Source of the DNA: Paraflavisolibacter caeni
Lineage (GTDB): Bacteria > Bacteroidota > Bacteroidia > Chitinophagales > Chitinophagaceae
DNA: 64,000 bases
Direction: 5' to 3'
Assembly: GCF_025628885.1 (NCBI RefSeq)
Contig: NZ_JAOTIF010000030.1
Span: 1-64,000 of the forward strand
Below the pieces are notes generated by a model that was not told the origin of the DNA, searched no databases, and saw nothing but the letters and a program-made list of their open reading frames with translations. Shown one piece after another: positions 42,914-51,897 of the stretch. How positions within the stretch are numbered: position 1 is the stretch's first letter; each line of letters starts with the position of its first letter. Made by a program: the position numbers and the translations under genes.

Positions 42914-45250
42914 TTACACTTTGTTCCTGAACTTTATGCGCCATTGAGCAATGCCACTCTTTTCGCTCTGAATCACAACTCGCACCCACCCTTTTTCGGT
43001 GACAGGTAAAATTTTTATCGTTGCACCTTCAAGGCCAGTGACATCAACCTTTTCTGGGGACCAATTGCCATTATCTGCAAGACCAGCTATGCGCATTTCA
43101 TATGGATCCCCTCCAACCAGTTCACTCTTGCCTGAAAGGGTTGCATTACTCCATGTCTCCTCCTTTACATCCACCATCCCCTGGGTGATGTGTTTGGAAG
43201 TGGACACCAGTACCGGATGATTGGCCTTTGCACGAACGGCGATGATCTTGCATGACTCGCCGGGAAGTTCAAAAGCGAATTCCTTTGCTATATCAGGCAA
43301 TACTTTGTTTTCCCAAAAATCAAATGCATAATAAGCGGTATTTTTTTTCAGCCCAGCCCAGGCTGTTCCACAACCAATCTGCTGTTTGGTTGTATCCCAA
43401 TTGAACAAGCCAATCACATTGCGCTCTACGTTTGTATGTTTGTCTGTTGCCAACCAGGTGGCAGGCAATGTTCTATCAAAAGCGTCTACCGGGCGAGCAG
43501 TTCCATTATGAGACAGCATACATCTTTTCATAATATCCAATCGCTCTTCAGGCAGATTGGGCAGCCAGTCGCTGCTTAAAAAGAACTGACCTGTTAATGC
43601 TACCCATGACGGCATCAATCGTGCTCTTGTCAAAGAACCTATCCCTTTACAAGCACCATCTGCTGTTGCAGTACCGGATTGACGAATAATGGATGGATCA
43701 GGATCGTTCCACCACACTCTGCCATTTAAAAAGTATAATCTTGATGCTCTTAAAGGTCCTGTTCTTATAGTCTGACCATCATGGTTATAGTCAGGGCCTA
43801 CACGCATGGCATTCACCAATCCTATTGACGCACCGAAAGAACGCATATTCTGGCTAATGCAGCAGCCTGAAAAAAACACATCCTTTCCAACATTGTTTCG
43901 CAACAACTTTAATCCCATCCGAAAAGCTTCAATTTGGGTCTTGCTGCTGTCATACAATGGCTTACAGTTGCCTATATGATCATCCTTGTAGCCATCATTG
44001 ATATATACCTGCTCTGTAACTGTACCTGTCCACAAGCCATCCATCTTAAAGTAATTGAAACCCCAGTTACGCAATGTTTTTGCAGTTTGCGCCAAATGCT
44101 GTTGCACCTGCGGGTTGGTAATATCTAAAGAAGTGCCACCCCATGTAGTTTCGTAAGGTTTTCCGTCTAAACGACGTGCAAACCATGACTGACGGTCTTT
44201 GTATTCCGGATCCTGATGGTTGCGCGAAAAAGGCATCCACCAAATACCTGCTGTCAAGCCGTTTTGTTTGATAATATTCGCAGTAGGTGTCATACCATTT
44301 GGATAAGGACCATTGGGTTTTACCCTGTCAAATCCACGCCTGGGTCCGTTAAAATTGCCACCATCCTGCCACTCATCATCTATTTGAACCACACCAAGAC
44401 CATAAGGTTTTAGGCTCTTAGCAATAAAACTTGTCAGCTCATCTGTTGATTTTTCATTACCTGCACCACCATTTTTTTCACTATACCAGGTACAATAAAC
44501 TGCCTTGCGGGGTGGTAATTGAATATGCTGATGCCTGGCGATTGTAGCCGCATACTCTTCTTCCCCTACCCTTGCATCTTTAAAATAGCCAACCAGCAGG
44601 GTTTCAAGAGGGGTTTGGGCACCAGCCTGTACCAACAGGCGGCCATAATCAATTTGCGGACGAATGCTTACACGGCTATCACTTGTATCCGAAAAGACCA
44701 CACCACTGCCCCGCTCATTGGTCAGCCAGCCTGTTACCACGCCTTCGCGTGTCTGAGGCCATACTGTTGTCAAAAAAACATAGCTGCCAGGGTTATCAGT
44801 GGGGGTATGCAAGCCTCCGGTTCCCAATGTTTTCATGCCGGCAACCGGCTTTTGCAAGTCTACCTGGAAAGAACAGGAGCTTACTTTTTGCAGTTCAAGC
44901 GTTTCTTTCCCCCTGTTGGCAATCGTTTCCCGAATAAAGAGAAAGGGAACCTGGGGATACAGGGCCATGATATAATTGCCTCCGTCAGGTTTCATTAACT
45001 GTATAGCCTGACCCTTGCCAAAAACAGGATCCGTTACGGAAACGCTCACAGCCTTAGCAACATCTTTAGCAATTCCCTTTCTGAGAAAAATTATTCCAGT
45101 TGCTATATCTTTTACCTCAAATGTTTTTTGTGCAACGTTAAATGTAGCCGTAAGAGAGTTGTTTCGTATCGCCAGATTATTTTGCTGCGCAAAAAGCAGA
45201 TTAGTGTTGGCTATTGTAAGCCATAAGAATATTGCTTTGATTTTTGTCAT
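42914..45250 (-). CDS. GH36-like alpha-galactosidase/alpha-N-acetylgalactosaminidase
   Basis: Retaining alpha-galactosidase-type enzyme of about 778 aa, secreted (ATG at 45250, MTKIKAIFLWLTIANTNLLFAQ; a TTG lies five codons upstream). An N-terminal beta sandwich precedes the barrel. Barrel landmarks are GVVQIDDEWQDGG near 295, GLTAGIWWMPFS near 335, nucleophile Asp in YFKMDGLW near 405 and acid/base Asp in MRVGPDYNHDG near 470. A C-terminal extra domain (about 650-778, VDVTGLEGATIKILP) follows the usual beta domain and makes the protein longer than core family members. It could remove alpha-Gal or alpha-GalNAc caps. It heads operon C; the promoter carries a tandem 21-bp motif (45339-45380). 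Confidence 0.87.
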   Translation of the reverse strand: MTKIKAIFLWLTIANTNLLFAQQNNLAIRNNSLTATFNVAQKTFEVKDIATGIIFLRKGIAKDVAKAVSVSVTDPVFGKGQAIQLMKPDGGNYIMALYPQVPFLFIRETIANRGKETLELQKVSSCSFQVDLQKPVAGMKTLGTGGLHTPTDNPGSYVFLTTVWPQTREGVVTGWLTNERGSGVVFSDTSDSRVSIRPQIDYGRLLVQAGAQTPLETLLVGYFKDARVGEEEYAATIARHQHIQLPPRKAVYCTWYSEKNGGAGNEKSTDELTSFIAKSLKPYGLGVVQIDDEWQDGGNFNGPRRGFDRVKPNGPYPNGMTPTANIIKQNGLTAGIWWMPFSRNHQDPEYKDRQSWFARRLDGKPYETTWGGTSLDITNPQVQQHLAQTAKTLRNWGFNYFKMDGLWTGTVTEQVYINDGYKDDHIGNCKPLYDSSKTQIEAFRMGLKLLRNNVGKDVFFSGCCISQNMRSFGASIGLVNAMRVGPDYNHDGQTIRTGPLRASRLYFLNGRVWWNDPDPSIIRQSGTATADGACKGIGSLTRARLMPSWVALTGQFFLSSDWLPNLPEERLDIMKRCMLSHNGTARPVDAFDRTLPATWLATDKHTNVERNVIGLFNWDTTKQQIGCGTAWAGLKKNTAYYAFDFWENKVLPDIAKEFAFELPGESCKIIAVRAKANHPVLVSTSKHITQGMVDVKEETWSNATLSGKSELVGGDPYEMRIAGLADNGNWSPEKVDVTGLEGATIKILPVTEKGWVRVVIQSEKSGIAQWRIKFRNKV

Positions 45251-45338
45251 ATATGCTACAATCAATTTTTTGAAAACAGTTTATCAACAAATCAGGAAGT
45301 AAAGCTACTTTATGAGGCAGGTATCAAACAGGCACTAA

Positions 45339-45383
45339 ATTGACGAATACTGATGCTTTATTAACGAATACCGATGCTATTTT
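45339..45383 (-). promoter_or_regulatory. Tandem 21-bp promoter motif before the GH36 gene
   Basis: Two direct copies of TTRACGAATACYGATGC (45340-45356 and 45361-45377) are spaced exactly 21 bp, two helical turns, about 90-125 bp upstream of the ATG at 45250. The motif also occurs at 31575, 40049 and 50918. The distal copy continues into ATGCTATTTTTGC, resembling the palindrome of the long repeats. Confidence 0.72.
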
Positions 45384-45406
45384 TGCGTCATATTATAAAA
45401 AACAAG

Positions 45407-45430
45407 TAAGGGGCCTAGAAAAGCCCCTTA
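45407..45430 (-). terminator. Hairpin of the operon-end family, upstream of the GH36 promoter
   Basis: Eight-bp stem TAAGGGGC/GCCCCTTA with loop containing AGAAAA. It is almost identical, with flanks (AAACAAGT before, GTAATCA after), to the hairpin at 59321-59344. No gene ends directly before it, because the preceding gene remnant already has its own hairpin at 45564-45587. Confidence 0.7.
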
Positions 45431-45533
45431 GTAATCAACTAAAATAACCAGGTAAAAAAGTAATTACTTGATTATGGGTGCGAAATTAAATATGCTGCAT
45501 TAACTAAAAAATGGATTAAACAGGGTGCATCAT

Positions 45534-45556
45534 AGATTATACTCTGATCGTTTGGG
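45534..45556 (-). repeat. Repeated AAACGATCAGAGTATAATC motif, copy 2
   Basis: AAACGATCAGAGTATAATCTAT on the minus strand just past the 45564-45587 terminator. It matches 59264-59286 in about 21 of 22 positions. No gene start follows it here, since the next start is at 45250. Confidence 0.65.
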
Positions 45557-45563
45557 AAATGAG

Positions 45564-45587
45564 AAAGGAGCTTAGAAAAGCTCCTTT
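45564..45587 (-). terminator. Terminator after the gene remnant
   Basis: Ten-bp stem AAAGGAGCTT/AAGCTCCTTT with loop AGAA, flanked by TTTCTCAT on the minus strand. It belongs to the same family as 45407, 50965 and 59321. The remainder of 45431-45702 contains no gene I can support. Confidence 0.78.
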
Positions 45588-45702
45588 GATAATTAACGAT
45601 TGCTGTCATAATGAGATCGATGTAACTTGTTTCTCCCAGACAAGGGATCACATTTTACGCCATGCATTAACCAAGGATAACGGTGAGCGCATTCCCGTAG
45701 CC

Positions 45703-45900
45703 TTACCATACAACCACGGTCTGGTTTATGGATGGAGCCGTTGCAGGCCAGCGAAGCTCCTGGTTTTCGCTGGTAACAGCCGAAATATAATACTCCAAAT
45801 CCTGGTTAGATGAAGGGAAATTCATTTCCCAAACACCGCGTGCCAGGTGTTTTGCCCTTAGCATCTGCCAGCCGGCCTTTGAACCCAATGAACGAACATT
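45703..45900 (-). pseudogene. C-terminal remnant of a secreted glycoside hydrolase
   Basis: About 65 codons are open after a stop at 45901-45903, with no credible start codon (only TTG at 45888). The peptide contains GWQMLRAKHLARGVWEM, DLEYYISAV and RWPATAPSINQTVVVW before its stop. It looks like the closing FN3-like domain of large Bacteroidota/Verrucomicrobiota glycosidases that end in INQTVVV. It lies 41 bp after the GH3 stop and is followed by a terminator, so it is probably the truncated end of a gene whose 5' part was deleted, not a live short gene. Confidence 0.65.
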
Positions 45901-45941
45901 TTACAAGTGTTTCAAAACTAGAATGAAGTTAAGGGCATAAA

Positions 45942-48284
45942 TTAAGGTTGTTGGTTAGGCTCAAATTCTACAGTCTCTTTGCATTGAATATCTTCTGCCG
46001 ACTTAGCGAACATGAATTCAAATTCTCCGGGTTCGGTTACAAACTGCATTTCCGAATTCCATAAACCAAGTTCCTTGTAAGATAAGTTAAAGGTTACCCG
46101 TTTGCTTTCGCCCGGATGCAATTCAATTTTTTCAAAACGTTTTAGGGCCATTACCGGAGTAGTAACTGAACTCACTTTATCACGGATATACAACTGAACA
46201 ACTTCCTTCCCGGTTCTGCCACCTGTATTTTTAACATTTACAAATACTTGAATATCTTCTTTTCCAAACTTCTTTTTAGAAACACTCATGTCAGAATATT
46301 GAAAACTTGTATAGGATAATCCGTATCCGAAAGGGAATAATGCCGCTGGTGAAGAAAAGACGTAATCACGCCCAGGCTTTTCGGGAGTGCCTGGCTGATG
46401 GTAGTACCCCTTTGAGGAGGGTTTGTAATTGTAAACAACAGGTATATGTCCAACAGTTTGAGGAAAAGTGGCATTTAATCTACCTGAGGGATTTACCTTT
46501 CCAAACAAGATATTTGCGATGGCATTTCCGCCCTGTTCTCCCGGGTACCATGCCTCTACAATTGCTGGAATATTTTCCTTTTCCCATTTTATGCTCCAGG
46601 GACGACCATGAATCAGAATCAAAACAATAGGTTTTCCTGTCCTAGCAATTGCCTGGATCAATTCGCGTTGCACTCCCGTAGGATTGATATCACTTACATC
46701 GTACCCTTCACCATTTGTAAATGGCTCGTGGCTTTCTTCCTTACCCGGACCATTTCCCCAACCAAGACCTGATAAAATTGCACTCGTTTCGCCTAACACA
46801 ACTACAGCAACATCGCTCTTTTCAACAGCCGCAATTGCTTCTTCAAATCCATCTTTATTCAACGATGAAATTCCACAGCCTTTGGCATAGTTCACTTGAG
46901 TATTCTTTCCAACAAGATTTTTTATTCCCTCCAAAACTGTAACCCCTGAACTATTATCACGAGTATAGCTATAATCACCGTATTGAACTTGATTGGCATT
47001 TGGCCCAACAACAGCAATACTTTTAAGCTTAGTTTGATCTAGAGGAAGTAAGTTATTTTCATTTTTTAGTAAAATGATTGATTCTTCAGCAATCTCTTTG
47101 GCAAGATTCACGGCTTCAGCTGTATGTTTCACTTTTGCCAATTGCGTACCATCGGCATATTTCTTTTCAAATAAACCGGCCTTAAACTTAACAGTCAAAA
47201 TTCGACGAACTGTTTGATCAATTATCTCCTCTGGTAACTTACCATCTTTAACCAGTTGTACCAAAGTTTGATAAGCCTCAGGATTAGGAGCTTCCAAGTC
47301 AACTCCCGCATGAATGGCCTGCAGTGCTGCCTCCTGCTTATCCCGTGCAATATGGTGAAAATAGTTCAACATGGAAACTCCTCCATAATCAGAGAATACA
47401 TATCCATTAAAGCCCCACTCTTTTCTCAAAACTTTGTTTAATAAAAAGCTATTGGCATGGGCAGGCGTACCATCCATTTCATTATATGAAGGCATGATGG
47501 AATAAATATTAGCCTCTTTAACAGCCATTTCAAAAGGAAGAAGATAAAAAGTACGAAGTTCTCGTTCGCCGACTGCTGTAGGGGCAAGATTAATACCAGC
47601 AACCGGTGCACTATACGCTGCAAAATGCTTAGCGGTACACATGATTTTACCTTTAGGAATGCCATTTATAGTAAGATCAACATCACCTTGCATCCCTATA
47701 ACGAAAGCCGACCCGATCTTACCTACTAAATAAGGATCCTCACCATAACATTCCTCATTGCGACCATATCTTGGATCTCTAATCAGGTCAAATAAAGGAG
47801 AAAGCGCCTGATCAACACCGGCCGCACTTGCTTCTGTTGCAATTGTGCCTGCCATACGTTTTATCAAAGCAGGGTTCCAGGTGCTCCCTTGTGCAATTGC
47901 CTGTGGGAAAATAGTAGCGCCGTAGGCCAACACGCCATGCAGGCACTCAGCAATCTGAATGGGTGGAATGCCTAACCGTGTATTTTCGAAAGCATGCTTC
48001 TTGGCCGCTGCTGATTGCTTTGCAATAGTATCCAAGCTTACGAACGGGCTTTCACATACTCCATAAACATTTGGTGTTTTGCTAAAATTAATCAAGCTGG
48101 TCATTCCTAGTTGCTGTACTTTCTCTTCTAAAGTCATCCGCTTCAACAAATCATTAACTCTATCTTCTATTGAAGCTTTGGGATTAGATTGATTTTTCTT
48201 AAGAAAAACCTGACAGATAGCTATATTCATCTCCGCTGATAAGAATATAAGAGCAAGGAAAAATAATGCTGATTTTGTCTTCAT
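45942..48284 (-). CDS. GH3 beta-glucosidase-type enzyme
   Basis: Secreted 780-aa GH3 enzyme (signal peptide ALFFLALIFLSAEMNIAICQ). The N-domain has MTLEEKVQQLGM, LGIPPIQIAECLHGV, DPRYGRNEECYGEDPYLVG and AKHFAAYSAP. The nucleophile Asp lies in GYVFSDYGGVSML near 307. The C-domain has ILLKNENNLLPLD and VAVVVLGETSAILSGLG, and an FN3-like domain ends in SYKELGLWN. There is no PA14 insert, unlike the GH3 at 28856-31468, and the SDYGGV loop places it nearer beta-glucosidase/beta-xylosidase broad branches. Substrate is uncertain. It follows the GH95-like gene by 90 bp, with no clear promoter or terminator between, and precedes the gene remnant. Confidence 0.9.
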   Translation of the reverse strand: MKTKSALFFLALIFLSAEMNIAICQVFLKKNQSNPKASIEDRVNDLLKRMTLEEKVQQLGMTSLINFSKTPNVYGVCESPFVSLDTIAKQSAAAKKHAFENTRLGIPPIQIAECLHGVLAYGATIFPQAIAQGSTWNPALIKRMAGTIATEASAAGVDQALSPLFDLIRDPRYGRNEECYGEDPYLVGKIGSAFVIGMQGDVDLTINGIPKGKIMCTAKHFAAYSAPVAGINLAPTAVGERELRTFYLLPFEMAVKEANIYSIMPSYNEMDGTPAHANSFLLNKVLRKEWGFNGYVFSDYGGVSMLNYFHHIARDKQEAALQAIHAGVDLEAPNPEAYQTLVQLVKDGKLPEEIIDQTVRRILTVKFKAGLFEKKYADGTQLAKVKHTAEAVNLAKEIAEESIILLKNENNLLPLDQTKLKSIAVVGPNANQVQYGDYSYTRDNSSGVTVLEGIKNLVGKNTQVNYAKGCGISSLNKDGFEEAIAAVEKSDVAVVVLGETSAILSGLGWGNGPGKEESHEPFTNGEGYDVSDINPTGVQRELIQAIARTGKPIVLILIHGRPWSIKWEKENIPAIVEAWYPGEQGGNAIANILFGKVNPSGRLNATFPQTVGHIPVVYNYKPSSKGYYHQPGTPEKPGRDYVFSSPAALFPFGYGLSYTSFQYSDMSVSKKKFGKEDIQVFVNVKNTGGRTGKEVVQLYIRDKVSSVTTPVMALKRFEKIELHPGESKRVTFNLSYKELGLWNSEMQFVTEPGEFEFMFAKSAEDIQCKETVEFEPNQQP

Positions 48285-48374
48285 TTTTAGATGTATTCTT
48301 TAATTATTAAGCTGAACGTCCATTCCACATCCAATCAAGTTTCTTTCTCATGCTTTATATTAGAGCCCACTTTT

Positions 48375-50696
48375 TTAAAACTGTGCAATCAGTGTTTGCC
48401 CTTTTTTCAGTTCTACACTGTAAACATCTCCCTTGAATTGAACCTGTGGCAGATTCCAGTGGGGAGTCGCACTGAAATTGTTTTTAATCCGAACAATTCC
48501 TGCTTTCGAAGCAGTTATCTGAACAAATACCGTCTTTCCATTTTCTCGTTTGGCAGATACCCTGTAACCACCTTCTGCCCGAAGATTGGAGAATGATGCA
48601 GATTGCCATTTGTCAGGCACGGCAGGAAAAATACGAATCATACTTGTATGCTCCATTCCGGGTTGGTTGCTCCAACTTTGCAGCAGCATTTCCTGTACGG
48701 CCTGTGAAGCCAGAAAGTTACCTTCAAGCGTAAAGGGTCTATAAGTCATACTGGAATAGCCACTTTTGGTTTGATCGCCATTGACATGAAAACCGTTTCG
48801 CAGGATAAATGCCTTTACGAAAATATCTAGGTTCTCAACCGCTTTCTCTGCATTACCTACCCTCGCCTGCAAACAACTCATCCAGGCAAAGCTATATCCA
48901 CACCACTGCGAGGTACCCAGGCTGTCCCATTGCTTCAAACTAGAACGAATGATTTCTGCATCTCTTTTTTCTCCTTCGGTCGTTACCAAATTAAAAGGAT
49001 ATATACCTATGATGTTTGACAAGTGTCTATGGCTATAGGGCAGTTCATGCACTGCATCCACCAGCAAGGTGCCATCACTTTTTGTATGAAAATCGCCTAA
49101 GGCTTTGGCCGCCTTTTCCCATTTCTGTGCTTCGCCAGGCTGTTTTAAGACACTTGCCATTTCCTGTAATGAAAGAAATAGCATTTTAAGGCACATTAAA
49201 TCATAATTACTGTTAGGCGTTAGCCAGGCTTTCGGAGAATTATCAAAAATTTCCGGCGAAGAAGATAAAGGCAGTTTTAGTAGTCCTTTCTCATCAGGTT
49301 TTAATAGTCCGAGCATACACTCGCCAACGCCTGCGCTCCACGGATAAGCCTTCTCTTTCAGAAACTTATTGTCGCCACTATATAACCAATGCAAGTAAAA
49401 CAAATGGGCACTCCAGGCGCTCATGGTGGGTGATAAGCTGTATTGTCCCCAACCGCCAAGCGGCTGCCCGGTATAGGACATTACCCCCGGACAGGCCAAG
49501 CCTTTGGTACCATAAAAATCCTTTGCAAATTGCTCAAAGAAAGGCTTACGGTTCCACAGATAGTTCAAATAAGACAATCCTTCCTCAAAGCGGCCAGCTT
49601 CCTGATAAGCGATATAAGTCATTTGCGTATTCAAATCGTTATGATAGTCGCCTTTCCAGGGAGGTAATATACCATCGTCGGCTGTCCACACCCCTTGTAA
49701 AGGCATAGGCGGGGTATTTGCTCGCGATGCGGCACCATAAAAATATTGCACCAGATTATATTGTTTTTGAATGGCGGTATCTGGTACCGAAACACTCGAC
49801 TGCTGCCAAAAGTTTTTCCACCATTGTGCGTGTTGCTGCATCAACGATGCATAGCCTTGCTTTAAAGCTATTGAGCAACGTTCGGCAGCCAGTTTTAAAA
49901 AATCAGCAGCATCATTGGTAGATGTAATGGTTAAGGCTATAAGCGTTTCGTCATTACGCTTTTCCATTTGCACATACACGCAATATTTCAACCCTTGTGC
50001 CGCTGTTTGAATATACCATTGAGCCGATTCTTTTCCTCCCCTTTCAGCCTCCGGATACCCCAATTTTTGAACAGAACCACCACTGGACAATCCTGATTCA
50101 CCTTTTTTACTGTTGCGATAAACATCCATTGTGGTCAATAATTGAATAGCGTCAGGTACAGCCCCTTTGATGGAAATCAGGGCAACAGGTTGTATAGCAC
50201 TGTAAATCACCTTCAACACGGCCTTGCTGTTAAAACGAGCTTCTCCCTCCGCCACAGCTTCATGCAACTTAAACTGCTGCACAATATGCTCGGTTGGCAA
50301 TTTAATTTCAAGCCTGCCGGTCGGCAACTTTGTGGGCGTTACACCGTTATAAGGTGCATCCCAGCTGTTATTCAACTGCCCGTACTTTTTTTGAGCAACC
50401 AGTTCAACTCCCTTTGCATATGTATGGTCTTTCCACCATTCTTTCCCGTTATAACTGCGTTCATCCCATAAATCGCCCCTGTCTAATGATAGCCTGATGG
50501 TATTGTTTTCTCCCCATAGCAATCCGCCCATTAAGCCATTTCCTAAAGGAAGAGCCTCATCCCACGTTTTTACAGGTGCCTGTAAAATCAAATCATGCCG
50601 GGCATCAGGAAGTTGTACCGAAGCATTTTTCTGAGCAAATGTTATTTTTAGAGATGCTGTTAATGCAAGTAATAAAAGGCCTTTTTTGAATTTCAT
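48375..50696 (-). CDS. GH95-like (alpha/alpha)6-barrel glycosidase with altered catalytic positions
   Basis: Secreted 773-aa protein (signal peptide KKGLLLLALTASLKITFAQ). The N-terminal beta domain has ALPLGNGLMGGLLWGENN and LSLDRGDLWDER as in GH95. In the barrel, PLQGVWTADDGILPPWKGDYHNDLN (near 330-355) replaces the first Asn of the family NxN pair with Asp. SSPE near 478 keeps the acid Glu. TLEGNF near 657 has Glu where canonical GH95 has Asp. These changes suggest another substrate or mechanism; they are not random, since the surrounding fold motifs are intact. The closing EGGYRVSAKREN is GH95-like. It heads operon D under promoter element 50917-50950. Confidence 0.78.
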   Translation of the reverse strand: MKFKKGLLLLALTASLKITFAQKNASVQLPDARHDLILQAPVKTWDEALPLGNGLMGGLLWGENNTIRLSLDRGDLWDERSYNGKEWWKDHTYAKGVELVAQKKYGQLNNSWDAPYNGVTPTKLPTGRLEIKLPTEHIVQQFKLHEAVAEGEARFNSKAVLKVIYSAIQPVALISIKGAVPDAIQLLTTMDVYRNSKKGESGLSSGGSVQKLGYPEAERGGKESAQWYIQTAAQGLKYCVYVQMEKRNDETLIALTITSTNDAADFLKLAAERCSIALKQGYASLMQQHAQWWKNFWQQSSVSVPDTAIQKQYNLVQYFYGAASRANTPPMPLQGVWTADDGILPPWKGDYHNDLNTQMTYIAYQEAGRFEEGLSYLNYLWNRKPFFEQFAKDFYGTKGLACPGVMSYTGQPLGGWGQYSLSPTMSAWSAHLFYLHWLYSGDNKFLKEKAYPWSAGVGECMLGLLKPDEKGLLKLPLSSSPEIFDNSPKAWLTPNSNYDLMCLKMLFLSLQEMASVLKQPGEAQKWEKAAKALGDFHTKSDGTLLVDAVHELPYSHRHLSNIIGIYPFNLVTTEGEKRDAEIIRSSLKQWDSLGTSQWCGYSFAWMSCLQARVGNAEKAVENLDIFVKAFILRNGFHVNGDQTKSGYSSMTYRPFTLEGNFLASQAVQEMLLQSWSNQPGMEHTSMIRIFPAVPDKWQSASFSNLRAEGGYRVSAKRENGKTVFVQITASKAGIVRIKNNFSATPHWNLPQVQFKGDVYSVELKKGQTLIAQF

Positions 50697-50916
50697 ATTT
50701 ATTTTCCTTTTCTATTCAAATCGATATTAATCTCTTAAACTTTTCTCTCAAATTCGATGTTAAATTGACCAAAGACTTATTTCATTGAACTGAATGCTAT
50801 CTGTTATAATGCCTCCCATCAGCATGGTCCCCATTCGGTCATTACCAATACGCAACCATTATTTACAGCTTAGTGGCCCAAATAAAACAATTTGCCGGCT
50901 GACATATGTCCAATAT

Positions 50917-50950
50917 ATTGACGAATACTGATGCTATTTTGCCTCATATT
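50917..50950 (-). promoter_or_regulatory. Promoter motif before the GH95-like gene (operon D)
   Basis: Contains TTGACGAATACTGATGCTATTTTGCCTCATATTATA, matching the GH36 upstream element over the core and its continuation (written here as core 50918-50934 plus downstream TATTTTGC). It lies about 220-250 bp before the ATG at 50696. The rest of 50697-51027 shows no gene; it also holds the hairpin 50965-50986. Confidence 0.65.
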
Positions 50951-50964
50951 ATAATAAAACAAAT

Positions 50965-50986
50965 AAGGGGCTTAGAAAAGCCCCTT
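50965..50986 (-). terminator. Terminator after the SusC/SusD operon
   Basis: Nine-bp stem AAGGGGCTT/AAGCCCCTT, loop AGAA, followed by a T-rich tract on the minus strand (TTATTTGTTTTATT). It lies 42 bp past the stop of the lipoprotein gene. Confidence 0.85.
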
Positions 50987-51027
50987 TTGAATCTAAACGA
51001 TTGCTACCATATGAGAAAAGTTCAGCC

Positions 51028-51867
51028 TTAAGGCTTATAAGTAAACACTGTATTAAACTTCCGCCAATTGGCAGGATCGCCGCCGCTGTAATAGAAGTAA
51101 TACAAATTAAACTTTTTATTTACCGGATCATAAGTAGAAGCCGGCGAAGGCTGTTGCTGCACAACTACTGAAGCATTTGGATCGCTTGAAATGGTAACAG
51201 AGTTGTCTGCATTTATGGTTATAAAGTAGGTTATAGCAGCGTTATTAAAGTACCAAAATCCTGCTGTCGCCTTTAATTTATTTGCAGTCACTGTAATTAA
51301 CTCCTGTGTATAATTTGCCGGACAAGTTTGAAGACCTGCAGTTGAATGATCCAAAGTCCCAGTTTCCGTATAGATGCCTTCCCATTTACTTACGACAGGC
51401 AATGGAGCCACAGCAATTACCCAGCTTTTTTTGCTCCCGTTTGCTGCAGTTACTTCATACCTAACTGGTGCAGCATAATTACCAGGCTTTCCCAATTCCG
51501 GAGCTGAGCTAACTGGACTAATAATAGCGGCGTCTGGTATGTTAGCGTATCCCACGATATTGCTCAAAGTGACCTTTGCTTTTTCTTTACGGGGAAAGCC
51601 TGCCGGGAAAGATGGGGATATATAAACTGTATCATTAGAGATTGTCCTGGTCTTACTCAACTGAACCGTCTTCACCAGAATGCGGGTAGTTTCTTTCGCA
51701 GTACCGGGATTATCAATAACTGTATCGATGTATTTATAAATTAAATTGAAATCGCTAATGCTATTCAATGAAGAGCTTTTCATTTCCGGCAAGTCTTTCT
51801 TCAGACAGGATGTCATCAACAGAGAAATGACTGAAACCATTAACAATTGGAAACTATATTTTTTCAT
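51028..51867 (-). CDS. Surface lipoprotein with DUF5018-like repeats (SGBP-like)
   Basis: About 279 aa. The start is at ATG 51867 (MKKYSFQLLMVSVISLLMTSC) or 51876. A lipobox LLMTSC near residues 15-20 indicates a lipoprotein. The N-terminal half resembles the DUF5018-type Ig-like domain found in surface glycan-binding proteins (SDFNLIYKYIDTV; PDAAIISPVSSAPELGKPGNYAAPVRYEVTAANGSKKSWVIAV), and the C-terminal half is a small beta domain with no family recognised. It is directly downstream of SusD (30 bp), the usual position of surface glycan-binding proteins, so ligand binding at the cell surface is inferred. It ends the operon. Confidence 0.7.
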   Translation of the reverse strand: MKKYSFQLLMVSVISLLMTSCLKKDLPEMKSSSLNSISDFNLIYKYIDTVIDNPGTAKETTRILVKTVQLSKTRTISNDTVYISPSFPAGFPRKEKAKVTLSNIVGYANIPDAAIISPVSSAPELGKPGNYAAPVRYEVTAANGSKKSWVIAVAPLPVVSKWEGIYTETGTLDHSTAGLQTCPANYTQELITVTANKLKATAGFWYFNNAAITYFITINADNSVTISSDPNASVVVQQQPSPASTYDPVNKKFNLYYFYYSGGDPANWRKFNTVFTYKP

Positions 51868-51897
51868 ACGAAACATGATTAATATTTATTAAAAGGC

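Noticed and set aside
45559-45813. Plus-strand 84-codon frame in the gap before the GH3 gene
   Set aside because: It covers the hairpin 45564-45587 and the antisense of the GH remnant; its sequence shows no recognised domain.
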